Assembly (NCBI GenBank): GCA_028282395.1
Contig: JANQHY010000026.1
Coordinates: 1 to 11,257, forward strand
DNA length: 11,257 bases
DNA from: Gammaproteobacteria bacterium
GTDB lineage: Bacteria; Pseudomonadota; Gammaproteobacteria; UBA12402
Direction: 5' to 3'
Position numbers and translations under genes: made by a program. The notes beneath the pieces are model-generated. The model searched no databases and had not been told where the DNA came from. It worked only from the letters and a program-made list of their open reading frames with translations. Positions 1 through 6,637 of the stretch are shown here, one piece after another; the stretch's first letter is position 1; every line of letters starts with the position of its first letter.

Positions 1-1823
1 ATTTAATTAAGTTTCTTGGCAATCGTTCGCCTTTTAATAATGATGGTGAGGTACGTTCACTGGATGATATGTTGGTATTAATTGATGTATTGCGAGAAGA
101 GGGACGCTGCCTTGACTATATGGAGGCGCTGAAGGGCGATATTGCAGGAGAGTATGAGCAGAAGTTGTATTTGTTAAAGCAGGATTATGATGAAATTAAC
201 CGTTCTGGTGATAGTGTTGGTGTTGGCCTTGAGCAAATTGAAAAGACAAATGCATTTGCCGAAGGTGAAAAGAAAAAAATAAAAAATGCAGGTAGTTATA
301 ATCCTCTTAGAAAAATTCAAAATGCTTATATTGATAGCAAGGTATTTTTGTGGGATCGATATGGCAAAGAAAAAATTGATGAGCAGAACAAGGGGGCGGT
401 GATTGAGGTACTGAGCACCCGGCTAGTTGGGGCTGCTATGCCAAAACAGGCACAAGAGATATCAGTATTGCAAAGCGTTTATGCCGATGGAACAAAAAAA
501 TATATGCCATTATGTGTTTGGGAGCCAAGGCTATCAGAATTAACTGATCATGCTCAAGGAAAAGATAAGCACAAAGTCTTGGCTAAGGATGGTATCTCTA
601 ATCCCGAGTTTACCGATGTTGGCGGCCATTTGATTACGATGATTATGACTGGGGATTATGACGGAATTGGTAGTCGTTGTCAAAATAAAGGGGCAATCAA
701 AGATAAGCATGGTAATCTTAAGCTATATGCTTTTGATGTTGGCCATGCTTATGGCGATGATAGAAATATTATGTTGGAAACATTGGAGGCGGATTTTAGT
801 TTCTCAACAAAGGATCCACGATGGTTCGGCCATGACTGCAAGAACTATTCCATCTTTAACGATTTTCGTGATGATGAAAAGATGGAGGGGGTTTTTAAAC
901 TTTATCGTCTGCTGACGCCAGCACAGCGCGCATGGTATTTTCCTTCACAAGGCAGACGTGACTTGATTGAAGCAGCTATTCGAGATTATTGTGAGACCAA
1001 TCCAGAATTTGAGCGGCAATACAATGAAATCATCCCGGGGTCATGTGAAACGCTGTTTAATCAATTCAAGCGCGACTATCCGGAATATACTGCTGATATT
1101 AATGCCATGAGGCGGCGATTTTATTCTGGTGCTGAACGGGTATTTGATGTGCTTGGCGCTAATATGATATGTACGCGTGCACAAATGAAGATGTTATTTA
1201 GTTTGCGTCACTTAACTTCAAAAACGAAGACAAAAGAGAACGATATTAAGTTGAAGCATCTAAAAGTTTTGCCAGAAGGAAAGCTAATTTGGTCTTTATA
1301 TAGAAAGAATAGAAATAGCTTTACACTTAGTGCGCGCATAAAGAGTAAAAAGCATTTTAATGCTATTAAAGAGCGTATCATTGACTATGCTCGTGATTCT
1401 TATGGGCGTGATCGCTTTAATATTGCTGATAAAATAGTCTATAAAGACGGAAAAATAGTGATAAAAGCAAATGAAACAACATTAGGGATACTTTGTAAGC
1501 TCTTTGATGAAGATGAAGTAAGGCAGTACAAACATGATAATGTATTTGTATCTGAGCAAGATTTAATGTTGCAGCGTAATAGTCTGTCTAGCAGCAGTAA
1601 GGTAATTCTTGATGCAGTAACGCCAGCTAATGATGATTTTGATGGTGATGTCCAAAAAGCAACAAATGATGGAAAGTTTGTCGGCTATCATGGTAGCTGG
1701 TTTAATCAATCTAGCAGTAGCCTCTCTGATGGTGATGGTAATGTTAGTGATGTTAGTAATGTTAGTTCACAGGTTAGTATTCCTGATTTGAGTATCGAGA
1801 ATTATTTTTCTTATAAAGAATGA
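1..1823 (+). CDS. Large protein of unknown function, possible atypical kinase or secreted effector; 5' end outside the window
   Basis: The frame is open from base 3 to the TGA at 1821-1823, giving 606 visible codons. There is no in-frame stop upstream of the first ATG at 69, and the codons before it (IKFLGNRSPFNNDGEVRSLDD) read like protein. The true start is therefore probably left of the window. I do not recognise the family. Two motifs stand out. GDYDGIGSRCQNKG (651-692) is followed about 40 bases later by FDVGHAY (732-752). This resembles the catalytic-loop Asp/Asn and DFG-like metal-binding pair of PI3K- or HipA-like kinase folds, but the Asp-to-Asn spacing is longer, so a kinase role is inference only. 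The middle is charged and helical-looking. The last 80 or so residues are rich in Ser, Asp and Asn, with a small tandem repeat. No signal peptide or membrane segment is visible. The context (next to another unrecognised gene, in an AT-rich chromosome) would suit a secreted effector. Confidence 0.75.
   Translation, partial: LIKFLGNRSPFNNDGEVRSLDDMLVLIDVLREEGRCLDYMEALKGDIAGEYEQKLYLLKQDYDEINRSGDSVGVGLEQIEKTNAFAEGEKKKIKNAGSYNPLRKIQNAYIDSKVFLWDRYGKEKIDEQNKGAVIEVLSTRLVGAAMPKQAQEISVLQSVYADGTKKYMPLCVWEPRLSELTDHAQGKDKHKVLAKDGISNPEFTDVGGHLITMIMTGDYDGIGSRCQNKGAIKDKHGNLKLYAFDVGHAYGDDRNIMLETLEADFSFSTKDPRWFGHDCKNYSIFNDFRDDEKMEGVFKLYRLLTPAQRAWYFPSQGRRDLIEAAIRDYCETNPEFERQYNEIIPGSCETLFNQFKRDYPEYTADINAMRRRFYSGAERVFDVLGANMICTRAQMKMLFSLRHLTSKTKTKENDIKLKHLKVLPEGKLIWSLYRKNRNSFTLSARIKSKKHFNAIKERIIDYARDSYGRDRFNIADKIVYKDGKIVIKANETTLGILCKLFDEDEVRQYKHDNVFVSEQDLMLQRNSLSSSSKVILDAVTPANDDFDGDVQKATNDGKFVGYHGSWFNQSSSSLSDGDGNVSDVSNVSSQVSIPDLSIENYFSYKE
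1740..1778 (+). repeat. In-frame 9-bp tandem repeat, three copies plus a degenerate fourth
   Basis: Three adjacent copies of RATGTTAGT occupy 1740-1748, 1749-1757 and 1758-1766. A longer degenerate unit ending in GGTTAGT follows to 1778. They encode N/D-V-S triplets in the serine-rich tail of the first gene. Because 9 bp is a whole number of codons, changes in copy number would keep the frame. Confidence 0.8.
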
Positions 1824-1898
1824 AGCGATTAATTAAAAATGGCCTATAATTATTCGCATCATATATTACATACTTCTCGTTTAAGATGCTTTATATTG

Positions 1899-1921
1899 CC
1901 CCCTTAAGGAACTTTAGGGGG
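1899..1921 (+). promoter_or_regulatory. Hairpin enclosing the ribosome binding site of the 693-residue gene
   Basis: CCCCCTTAA (1899-1907) pairs with TTTAGGGGG (1913-1921) across a 5-base loop, with one T-T mismatch. The 3' arm contains AGGGGG (1916-1921), the Shine-Dalgarno sequence 7 bases before the GTG start at 1929. A closed stem would hide the ribosome binding site. No T-run follows, so a terminator for the upstream gene is less likely. A role in translational control is inference. Confidence 0.5.
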
Positions 1922-1928
1922 TAGTAGT

Positions 1929-4010
1929 GTGATAGCATTTACAGTAGTCAAGAAGCCATTTTCTCAAGATAATAAAAAAGCAAAATTAGATGGCAACTTG
2001 CTGAAACAATATACTCAGACGATTTGTTATGGAAAAAGCCTTAAGACAGAGAGCTTGAAAGAGTGCCAGGTAATGTTAAAGCAGCTTCATCAATTTGGCT
2101 TCCTGCAGCCGAATAGACTCGATGATAATCTGAAAAGTGGAGGTGGTGGAAATTTATCTTCTCAGGAAGAGTATCAAAAAAAATTAATTGATCATGCAAC
2201 GGAGCAGTATATCCAATCTATCCATAGTGATCATCGCAACTTTAGTAAAGATGAATTAGACAATTTGCGTGGTTCGCTAAAAAGTTATGACTTTTTTGGT
2301 GTCCCGCAGTTTGGCACTTGTGATGCAAATTTATTAGTGATAAAAGATTTATTAGACAAAGTTGGGCCGGTATCGTTCAAAGTTGTTACGGTGATAGTAA
2401 CGGCACTTTATAAGCATCAACTATTTCGTGGTGGGCACTATGCCGAGGACTACTTGCATAGTTCACGTATAAAGTATTTTATCCCACGTGATCGTTCGCT
2501 TAAGCCATTAGCCGGTATTGTTAGCGCTTTTCTACAATCACTGCAACGCAAGAATAGCTCATTAATTAAAAATATTGATACAATAGCTGTCACTCTGTTA
2601 GCGATGCAATATTACTGCTGTGCCAGAAAAGAGTATAATGGCTCTTTTGATGAGGATGAAATTGATGCCTTTATTGAGCTTGCTGAGACTGGCTGTAGTG
2701 AGCTCTGTTTGACACTATTCTCAGGGCTATTGCCGTTTATATGCCAATCTAATAAATCTTTGCAAGCGAGGCGGGTCGATAAAGTTGCTAAACGGGGCGA
2801 TTATAGAACGTTCTTGTGCAAACCGCCATTAAATAATATGGAAAAGATTGCATTGATGGGAATGGAGCTTGTCAATCCCGATTATGCACATAATTCAAGA
2901 GTGCTTTTAGCAGCGATTGCGCGGCATCGAAAGCCCAGAAGTTATTTGCAGGCAATAATAAGAGTTTTTACACTGCAGTATAAGAAAGGTTTGGCGCAAA
3001 GGGATTTTGCTAAAGATTATTGTGTTGATGATATTTGCCGCTATAAAATACATCTCTTACATCTCTCTTCACGGCAGCAGAAAATCTACTGTATACAGAA
3101 AGACACTTTTAGCAGCATTCTCAAGATGGGCGATGAGTGCAATGGCTCAACCGACTTCATATTGTACCAGCATCTAAAAAATAAAAGCACGGCTTTGCCA
3201 CGACCAGCGCCAATCATCGCCCGGATAAGAAAGTATGGTGGGACTGTTGCAGCAGTGGAGTCTTTCTGTTCAGCTGAGCTGGAAGCATGTGCGATACGGC
3301 TAACATTAGATAATGAGCTTGAGTTGCCGATGAAATTTCGCGGAAAAGCACTGCTCAGCTATGTTAAAAGTAACCCTGGATTGGCAACAGCTGTGTTGAT
3401 TGCCCACCAGGCCGATGAGTTGGGAACGGTGATGTGGAGTATGCTTATGCAATCGCCATTACAGGCGTTGTATACCGCTTACATGTTATGCAAGCAGAAG
3501 CAGATAGTTTCTGTATGGGAGCAGTGTCGTGCCGATATTGATGCAATTGATTGGTTAGTGCGTTCTGGACAGATACTGAGTAAATTTTTTGGTAATGACA
3601 GCGCTATGATTATCCTCCATTATGTTTCGATGTCGAGTTTCTTCTGTACTAGCGGTTTTTTTGGTCGTAGGGTCTGCTGGTACGATGGGGAGTCAACGAT
3701 GGCAGAAGAGCTCTATTTAACTATGATGCGTGATAGGAAAGTCGTGTCAAAGATTCTCGCTGCCTATCAGCAGGAGTATAAAAAAAAGTATCAGCTCGGC
3801 TGCATTAAAATTTATAAGCACTGGAAAAAGAGTTCATGGGATTTGGACTGCCCTGAGAATCAGACATTCTATCAGCTGTATAAGCGTGCGGCGGCAGGTG
3901 CTTTTTTCGGCTCTACGACGCAGGACGTTTTTAAAGATGCATTTGGTATAGATTGTAGCAAAGAGAATAATTTCACAACAGTTATTACTAGTATACTAAA
4001 GCCATCATAG
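1929..4010 (+). CDS. Hypothetical protein, 693 residues, cysteine-rich, possible effector
   Basis: I do not recognise this protein. It starts at GTG 1929, the only reasonable start: an in-frame TAA lies at 1905-1907, AGGGGG is 7 bases upstream, and the next Met is about 48 residues in. It ends at TAG 4008-4010. A short Gly-rich linker (SGGGGN) lies near residue 72. The rest looks like an all-helical soluble protein, with no N-terminal signal peptide and no convincing membrane segment. It contains 22 cysteines in 693 residues, mostly single and spread out apart from one CC pair and a few close pairs. No zinc-finger spacing repeats. Cytosolic bacterial proteins usually have fewer. The C-terminus (about 100 residues) is basic and aromatic. 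It lies 105 bases after the other unrecognised gene and before a housekeeping block, so both may be an acquired or lineage-specific unit. A Dot/Icm-type effector is one possibility; the sequence itself does not prove it. Confidence 0.8.
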   Translation: MIAFTVVKKPFSQDNKKAKLDGNLLKQYTQTICYGKSLKTESLKECQVMLKQLHQFGFLQPNRLDDNLKSGGGGNLSSQEEYQKKLIDHATEQYIQSIHSDHRNFSKDELDNLRGSLKSYDFFGVPQFGTCDANLLVIKDLLDKVGPVSFKVVTVIVTALYKHQLFRGGHYAEDYLHSSRIKYFIPRDRSLKPLAGIVSAFLQSLQRKNSSLIKNIDTIAVTLLAMQYYCCARKEYNGSFDEDEIDAFIELAETGCSELCLTLFSGLLPFICQSNKSLQARRVDKVAKRGDYRTFLCKPPLNNMEKIALMGMELVNPDYAHNSRVLLAAIARHRKPRSYLQAIIRVFTLQYKKGLAQRDFAKDYCVDDICRYKIHLLHLSSRQQKIYCIQKDTFSSILKMGDECNGSTDFILYQHLKNKSTALPRPAPIIARIRKYGGTVAAVESFCSAELEACAIRLTLDNELELPMKFRGKALLSYVKSNPGLATAVLIAHQADELGTVMWSMLMQSPLQALYTAYMLCKQKQIVSVWEQCRADIDAIDWLVRSGQILSKFFGNDSAMIILHYVSMSSFFCTSGFFGRRVCWYDGESTMAEELYLTMMRDRKVVSKILAAYQQEYKKKYQLGCIKIYKHWKKSSWDLDCPENQTFYQLYKRAAAGAFFGSTTQDVFKDAFGIDCSKENNFTTVITSILKPS

Positions 4011-4084
4011 AGGAGGGAGTGCGGCTTTCTTTCACGTAAATAGCATGATAAGCTTGGGCCAACAGAATTAGGAATAGAGTCGAC

Positions 4085-4528
4085 ATGAATGCTGAATTAA
4101 TATTGCAGTTTGCATCGGACCATTGGTTGTTGGTAGGGTTATTTATCGTGTTGTTTATTATGGTATTTAGCTATGATCGAATAAATAACCAACTCTCTGG
4201 TCTGGCTATCTCACCACATGCGTTGGTTAAGTTGATTAACCACGATCAGGCATTGGTGTTGGATATTCGTAGTAGTGATCTTTTTCGCCGCGGCCATATT
4301 ATTAATGCCGTGAATATTCCTGCTGCTAAGGTAATAAAAGAGTTAACACTATTGGATGAATATAAGGGGCGGAAAGTGGCGATTGTTTGCCAGCGTGAGC
4401 AAGAAGGGTCTAAGCTGGCACAGCTGCTGCGCAAAAGTGGCCAGTTTCCATTGGTCAAAATTTTGACAGGTGGAATGGCAAAATGGAATGATGCCAGTTT
4501 GCCAACTGAAAAGGGAAAAATGTCGTGA
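4085..4528 (+). CDS. Membrane-anchored rhodanese-domain protein (YibN-like)
   Basis: The product has 147 residues. One N-terminal membrane segment (about residues 14-30) is followed by a single rhodanese domain. The CH2A-like motif LDIRSSDLFRRGHI is at about residues 59-72, the active-site Cys is C102 in IVCQREQEGSK, and the domain closes with the usual LTGGMAKW (about 127-134). Rhodaneses move sulfane sulfur through a persulfide on that Cys. Here the loop lacks the glycine often found three residues after it, so activity or substrate may differ. The fold faces the cytoplasm if the N-terminus is outside, which is inferred. The gene overlaps grxC by 4 bases. The rhodanese-grxC-secB-gpsA order is familiar in gammaproteobacteria and matches the E. 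coli yibN-grxC-secB-gpsA cluster. The ribosome binding site is weak (AGGA at 4070 or AGAG at 4076). Confidence 0.9.
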   Translation: MNAELILQFASDHWLLVGLFIVLFIMVFSYDRINNQLSGLAISPHALVKLINHDQALVLDIRSSDLFRRGHIINAVNIPAAKVIKELTLLDEYKGRKVAIVCQREQEGSKLAQLLRKSGQFPLVKILTGGMAKWNDASLPTEKGKMS

Positions 4529-4794
4529 ATGATTTGTTAAAAGCAAAAGTTGTTATCTATGTGACCGAATTTTGTCCTTATTGTGATTCTGCTAAAGCGT
4601 TGCTAAAGAAAAAGGGAGTGGATTACGAAGAGGTGAATCTCAATGATGCTCCCCATCTGCGTGATGAAGTGATTCGTTGGAGTGGGCGCCGCACGTTGCC
4701 GCAGATTTTTGTCAATGGTAAAAGCGTCGGTGGCTTTGATGATCTGCGCGCGCTCGATAAAGCTGGAGAGCTTGATAGAATCTTGAAGGATTAG
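4525..4794 (+). CDS. grxC: Glutaredoxin 3
   Basis: This 89-residue glutaredoxin is close to the usual 83-90. The dithiol active site CPYC is at residues 17-20. The cis-proline segment TLPQIF and the glutathione-binding GGFDDL follow in the expected places. It reduces disulfides and glutathione mixed disulfides in the cytosol. The GTG start at 4525-4527 overlaps the rhodanese stop as GTGA, implying translational coupling. AAGGG about 9 bases upstream may serve as Shine-Dalgarno. No better start exists in frame upstream. The rhodanese partner suggests linked sulfur and thiol handling, though the two functions may be independent. Identification is firm. Confidence 0.96.
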   Translation: MNDLLKAKVVIYVTEFCPYCDSAKALLKKKGVDYEEVNLNDAPHLRDEVIRWSGRRTLPQIFVNGKSVGGFDDLRALDKAGELDRILKD

Positions 4795-4822
4795 AAGGTA
4801 AGAGTTTTCCCTTCTTATTCCT
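4787..4822 (+). terminator. Weak hairpin after grxC
   Basis: AGAAGG (4793-4798) can pair with CCTTCT (4810-4815), and AGGA (4787-4790) with TCCT (4819-4822) beyond a small internal loop. The stem overlaps the grxC stop codon. The 3' side is pyrimidine-rich but lacks a clean T-run, so termination is uncertain. Confidence 0.25.
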
Positions 4823-4860
4823 CTCTTCTCCTAAATTGAGATTGCAAAATGCGCTTAAAT

Positions 4861-4889
4861 TTGCCACACTGTTGCTTGATTAGTCTATT
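4861..4889 (+). promoter_or_regulatory. Possible sigma70-type promoter of secB
   Basis: TTGCCA (4861-4866, five of six consensus bases) and TCTATT (4884-4889, four of six) are separated by 17 bases. The predicted start near 4896 gives a very short leader with the Shine-Dalgarno sequence directly behind it. This is only a consensus match in AT-rich sequence. Confidence 0.3.
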
Positions 4890-4912
4890 TACTTTTCGAG
4901 GAGGAGAATATT

Positions 4913-5380
4913 ATGGCCGAAGAACAGAGTGCACAGCCTCAATTTGAGATTCAGCGTGTTTATATTAAAGATATGTCCTTAGAGATGCCTGGCAGTATTG
5001 ATCTATTTAAACAGCAATGGGTACCTAAAACACATATTGATTTAAATGTGACCAATAATCCATTGGAAGAAGGGCATTTCGAAGTAATTTTGCGGGCCAC
5101 TGTCGAAGTGAAAAATGGTGAACAATCTGTATTAGTCATCGAGGCAAAACAGGCTGCTATTTTCCGTCTGGCTGGATTTACCGAAGAACAGCTTGACCAC
5201 ATGCTGCGTGCATACTGTCCTAATATTCTATTTCCTTATGTTCGTGAAGCCATTTCTGATGTCTCTGTCAGAGCTTCATTTGCGCCAATTACCTTAGCTC
5301 CAGTCAATTTTGAGGCGATTTACCTACAGCAAAAAGAGCAACAGGGTAAGGAAGAAGCGGGCGAAGAAGGTAACGAATAG
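4913..5380 (+). CDS. secB: Protein-export chaperone SecB
   Basis: The product has 155 residues, the same length as E. coli SecB. The conserved central and C-terminal signatures are present: FRLAGFTEEQLDHML, CPNILFPYVREAISD and the APITLAPVNFEAIY segment near residues 120-135. The tail is short and acidic (EEAGEEGNE), as in many SecB proteins. SecB works as a tetramer in the cytosol. It holds preproteins unfolded and passes them to SecA. The start is certain: AGGAGG at 4899-4904 lies 8 bases before the ATG and is the strongest ribosome binding site in the window. gpsA follows after 22 bases and is probably cotranscribed. Confidence 0.97.
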   Translation: MAEEQSAQPQFEIQRVYIKDMSLEMPGSIDLFKQQWVPKTHIDLNVTNNPLEEGHFEVILRATVEVKNGEQSVLVIEAKQAAIFRLAGFTEEQLDHMLRAYCPNILFPYVREAISDVSVRASFAPITLAPVNFEAIYLQQKEQQGKEEAGEEGNE

Positions 5381-5402
5381 AAATAGATAGTCTTTATTGA
5401 TT

Positions 5403-6410
5403 ATGGCAACAGCGCAGCGACCGATTGCGGTATTGGGTGCCGGCTCGTGGGGGACGGCACTGGCTATCCATCTCGCCTGTCATGGGCAGGCAGTACGCCT
5501 ATGGGGAAAAAATAGCCAGAGTCTTACCGAGATGCAGCAGACTCGCTGTAATAGCCGTTACCTACCCGATATACAATTACCTGATAACTTGATGGTATTT
5601 GATACGTTAGCACAGTTGATGGAGGGGGCGGGTGATCTGCTCTGTGTAGTGCCAAGTCATGCCTTTCGTGAAACCATCCTTGCTTGTCAGCCGTATATCC
5701 AGGCGGGTAGTCGCCTGTTGTGGGCAACGAAAGGGATTGATCCGCATCAATGTGCATTATTAAGTGATGTTGCTGCAGAGATATTAGGGCCCGATCTCCC
5801 TTTAGCAGTACTATCTGGGCCATCATTTGCTAAAGAGGTGGCTGCGGGCTTGCCGACAGCAGTTGTGGTAGCGGGAGAGGATAAACTGTTTTTGGCGGAT
5901 ATTGTTGACTATTTTCACCGTGGCACTTTTCGCGTCTATACTAGTCATGACATTATTGGTGTTCAGATTGGTAGTGCATTGAAAAATATCTATGCGATTG
6001 CCGCAGGGATTTCTGACGGGTTAGGTTTTGGTAGTAATGCTCGCTGTGCATTGATAACACGTGGATTGACTGAAATGATGCGCCTGGGAGTGGCAATGGG
6101 CGCTAATGAAAAAACCTTCATGGGCTTAGCAGGTTTGGGCGATCTGGTATTGACCTGTACCGATGATCAGTCACGTAACCGCTCTTTTGGCCTTGCTATT
6201 GGCCGTGGACAGAGTATTGATGAAGCAGAACGCTCTATTCAACAGGTAGTTGAGGGTAGAACGGCGGTTGAACATGTCGGGGTGTTGGCACAGCGTTATC
6301 AGGTTGAGATGCCAATCGCCAAGACATTATTAGCAGTGATTCAAGAGCAACTATCGCCACAACAGGCGCTGCAGGCCCTACTGGCGCGCGATGCCAAAGC
6401 AGAATTTTAA
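5403..6410 (+). CDS. gpsA: Glycerol-3-phosphate dehydrogenase [NAD(P)+]
   Basis: GpsA reduces dihydroxyacetone phosphate to sn-glycerol-3-phosphate for phospholipid synthesis in the cytosol. The product has 335 residues from the ATG at 5403, near the family's usual 330-340. The N-terminal Rossmann motif GAGSWG is at residues 12-17. SGPSFAKEVA lies mid-protein. The conserved substrate-site Lys is K194 in SALKNIYA, and the conserved Asp is D247 in GLAGLGDLVLTC. A TTG at 5397 in the same frame could add two residues (MI), but the ATG fits the family better. No clear Shine-Dalgarno is seen before either, which with the 22-base gap to secB suggests coupled translation. The secB-gpsA order is conserved in gammaproteobacteria. 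Confidence 0.97.
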   Translation: MATAQRPIAVLGAGSWGTALAIHLACHGQAVRLWGKNSQSLTEMQQTRCNSRYLPDIQLPDNLMVFDTLAQLMEGAGDLLCVVPSHAFRETILACQPYIQAGSRLLWATKGIDPHQCALLSDVAAEILGPDLPLAVLSGPSFAKEVAAGLPTAVVVAGEDKLFLADIVDYFHRGTFRVYTSHDIIGVQIGSALKNIYAIAAGISDGLGFGSNARCALITRGLTEMMRLGVAMGANEKTFMGLAGLGDLVLTCTDDQSRNRSFGLAIGRGQSIDEAERSIQQVVEGRTAVEHVGVLAQRYQVEMPIAKTLLAVIQEQLSPQQALQALLARDAKAEF

Positions 6411-6417
6411 CTTCGGG

Positions 6418-6447
6418 CCTGGATTGCTTCGCTACGCTCGCAATGAT
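6418..6447. repeat. Palindromic intergenic element, GGATTGCTTCG...CGCAATGA type
   Basis: CCTGGATTGC (6418-6427) continues through a GCTACGCTC core to GCAATGATA. ATTGC (6423-6427) pairs with GCAAT (6440-6444). From memory this matches a short mobile palindrome family common between genes in several intracellular and environmental bacteria, usually ending in CGTCATTGCGAG. It begins 7 bases after the gpsA stop. Confidence 0.65.
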
Positions 6448-6479
6448 AATGAAGGCATTCACCATGGCGAGAGCGCGAG

Positions 6480-6520
6480 TAATGATACCTCAACAACTTC
6501 GTTATCATTAAAGTTGATAA
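6480..6520 (+). promoter_or_regulatory. Cluster of mutually exclusive small hairpins
   Basis: TAATGATA (6480-6487) pairs with TATCATTA (6503-6510). CAACTT (6494-6499) pairs with AAGTTG (6511-6516). TTATCA (6502-6507) pairs with TGATAA (6515-6520). These stems share bases and cannot all form. A further AATGATAA at 6442-6449 can also pair with 6502-6509. The segment lies before the predicted rpsU promoter, so it may belong to the gpsA 3' UTR. It could also be chance in AT-rich DNA. Confidence 0.35.
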
Positions 6521-6535
6521 ATTAACCGAATTGTT

Positions 6536-6564
6536 TTGCATTTCCTGGTGGAACCGGCTAGAAT
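6536..6564 (+). promoter_or_regulatory. Promoter of rpsU
   Basis: The -35 TTGCAT (6536-6541) and -10 TAGAAT (6559-6564, five of six consensus bases) have an exact 17-base spacer. The GGC just before and CCG just after the -10 resemble strong ribosomal promoters. The expected start is about 6571, leaving a leader of about 67 bases. Confidence 0.6.
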
Positions 6565-6569
6565 CCGTA

Positions 6570-6588
6570 CTCACAATGAATTTGTGAG
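6570..6588 (+). promoter_or_regulatory. Hairpin at the 5' end of the rpsU leader
   Basis: CTCACAA (6570-6576) pairs perfectly with TTGTGAG (6582-6588) over a 5-base loop, right at the predicted transcript start. It could protect the mRNA 5' end, bind bS21 as a feedback site, or, as DNA, act as an operator. The sequence does not distinguish these. Confidence 0.45.
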
Positions 6589-6637
6589 AGTAAATCAGTC
6601 TGGATAAGTATATAATTTGGGAGGTTGATAGAATTGT

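Noticed and set aside
1845..1850. Perfect TATAAT as a -10 box for the 693-residue gene
   Set aside because: No -35-like hexamer lies 16-18 bases upstream and there is no TG extension. In AT-rich intergenic DNA this can occur by chance, so it is not listed as a promoter.
4246..4546. Two overlapping - strand ORFs of 65-70 codons
   Set aside because: They lie opposite the rhodanese gene, match no family, and have no ribosome binding site. They are antisense shadows.
5524..5826. A 100-codon - strand ORF inside gpsA
   Set aside because: It is wholly antisense to a well-conserved enzyme gene, and its translation is low in regular structure.
6235..6465. A - strand ORF over the gpsA end and the palindrome
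   Set aside because: Its first part is the translated palindromic repeat (IIASVAKQS) and the rest is antisense gpsA. Such repeat-derived reading is a frequent false call.
6611..6616. TATAAT close to the rpsU ribosome binding site as a second promoter
   Set aside because: No acceptable -35 at the right distance, and it would place the transcript start at about the Shine-Dalgarno sequence.
6411..6637. tRNA gene between gpsA and rpsU
   Set aside because: No cloverleaf with a T-arm consensus (GGTTCGAATCC-like) could be found in this gap or the other gaps.
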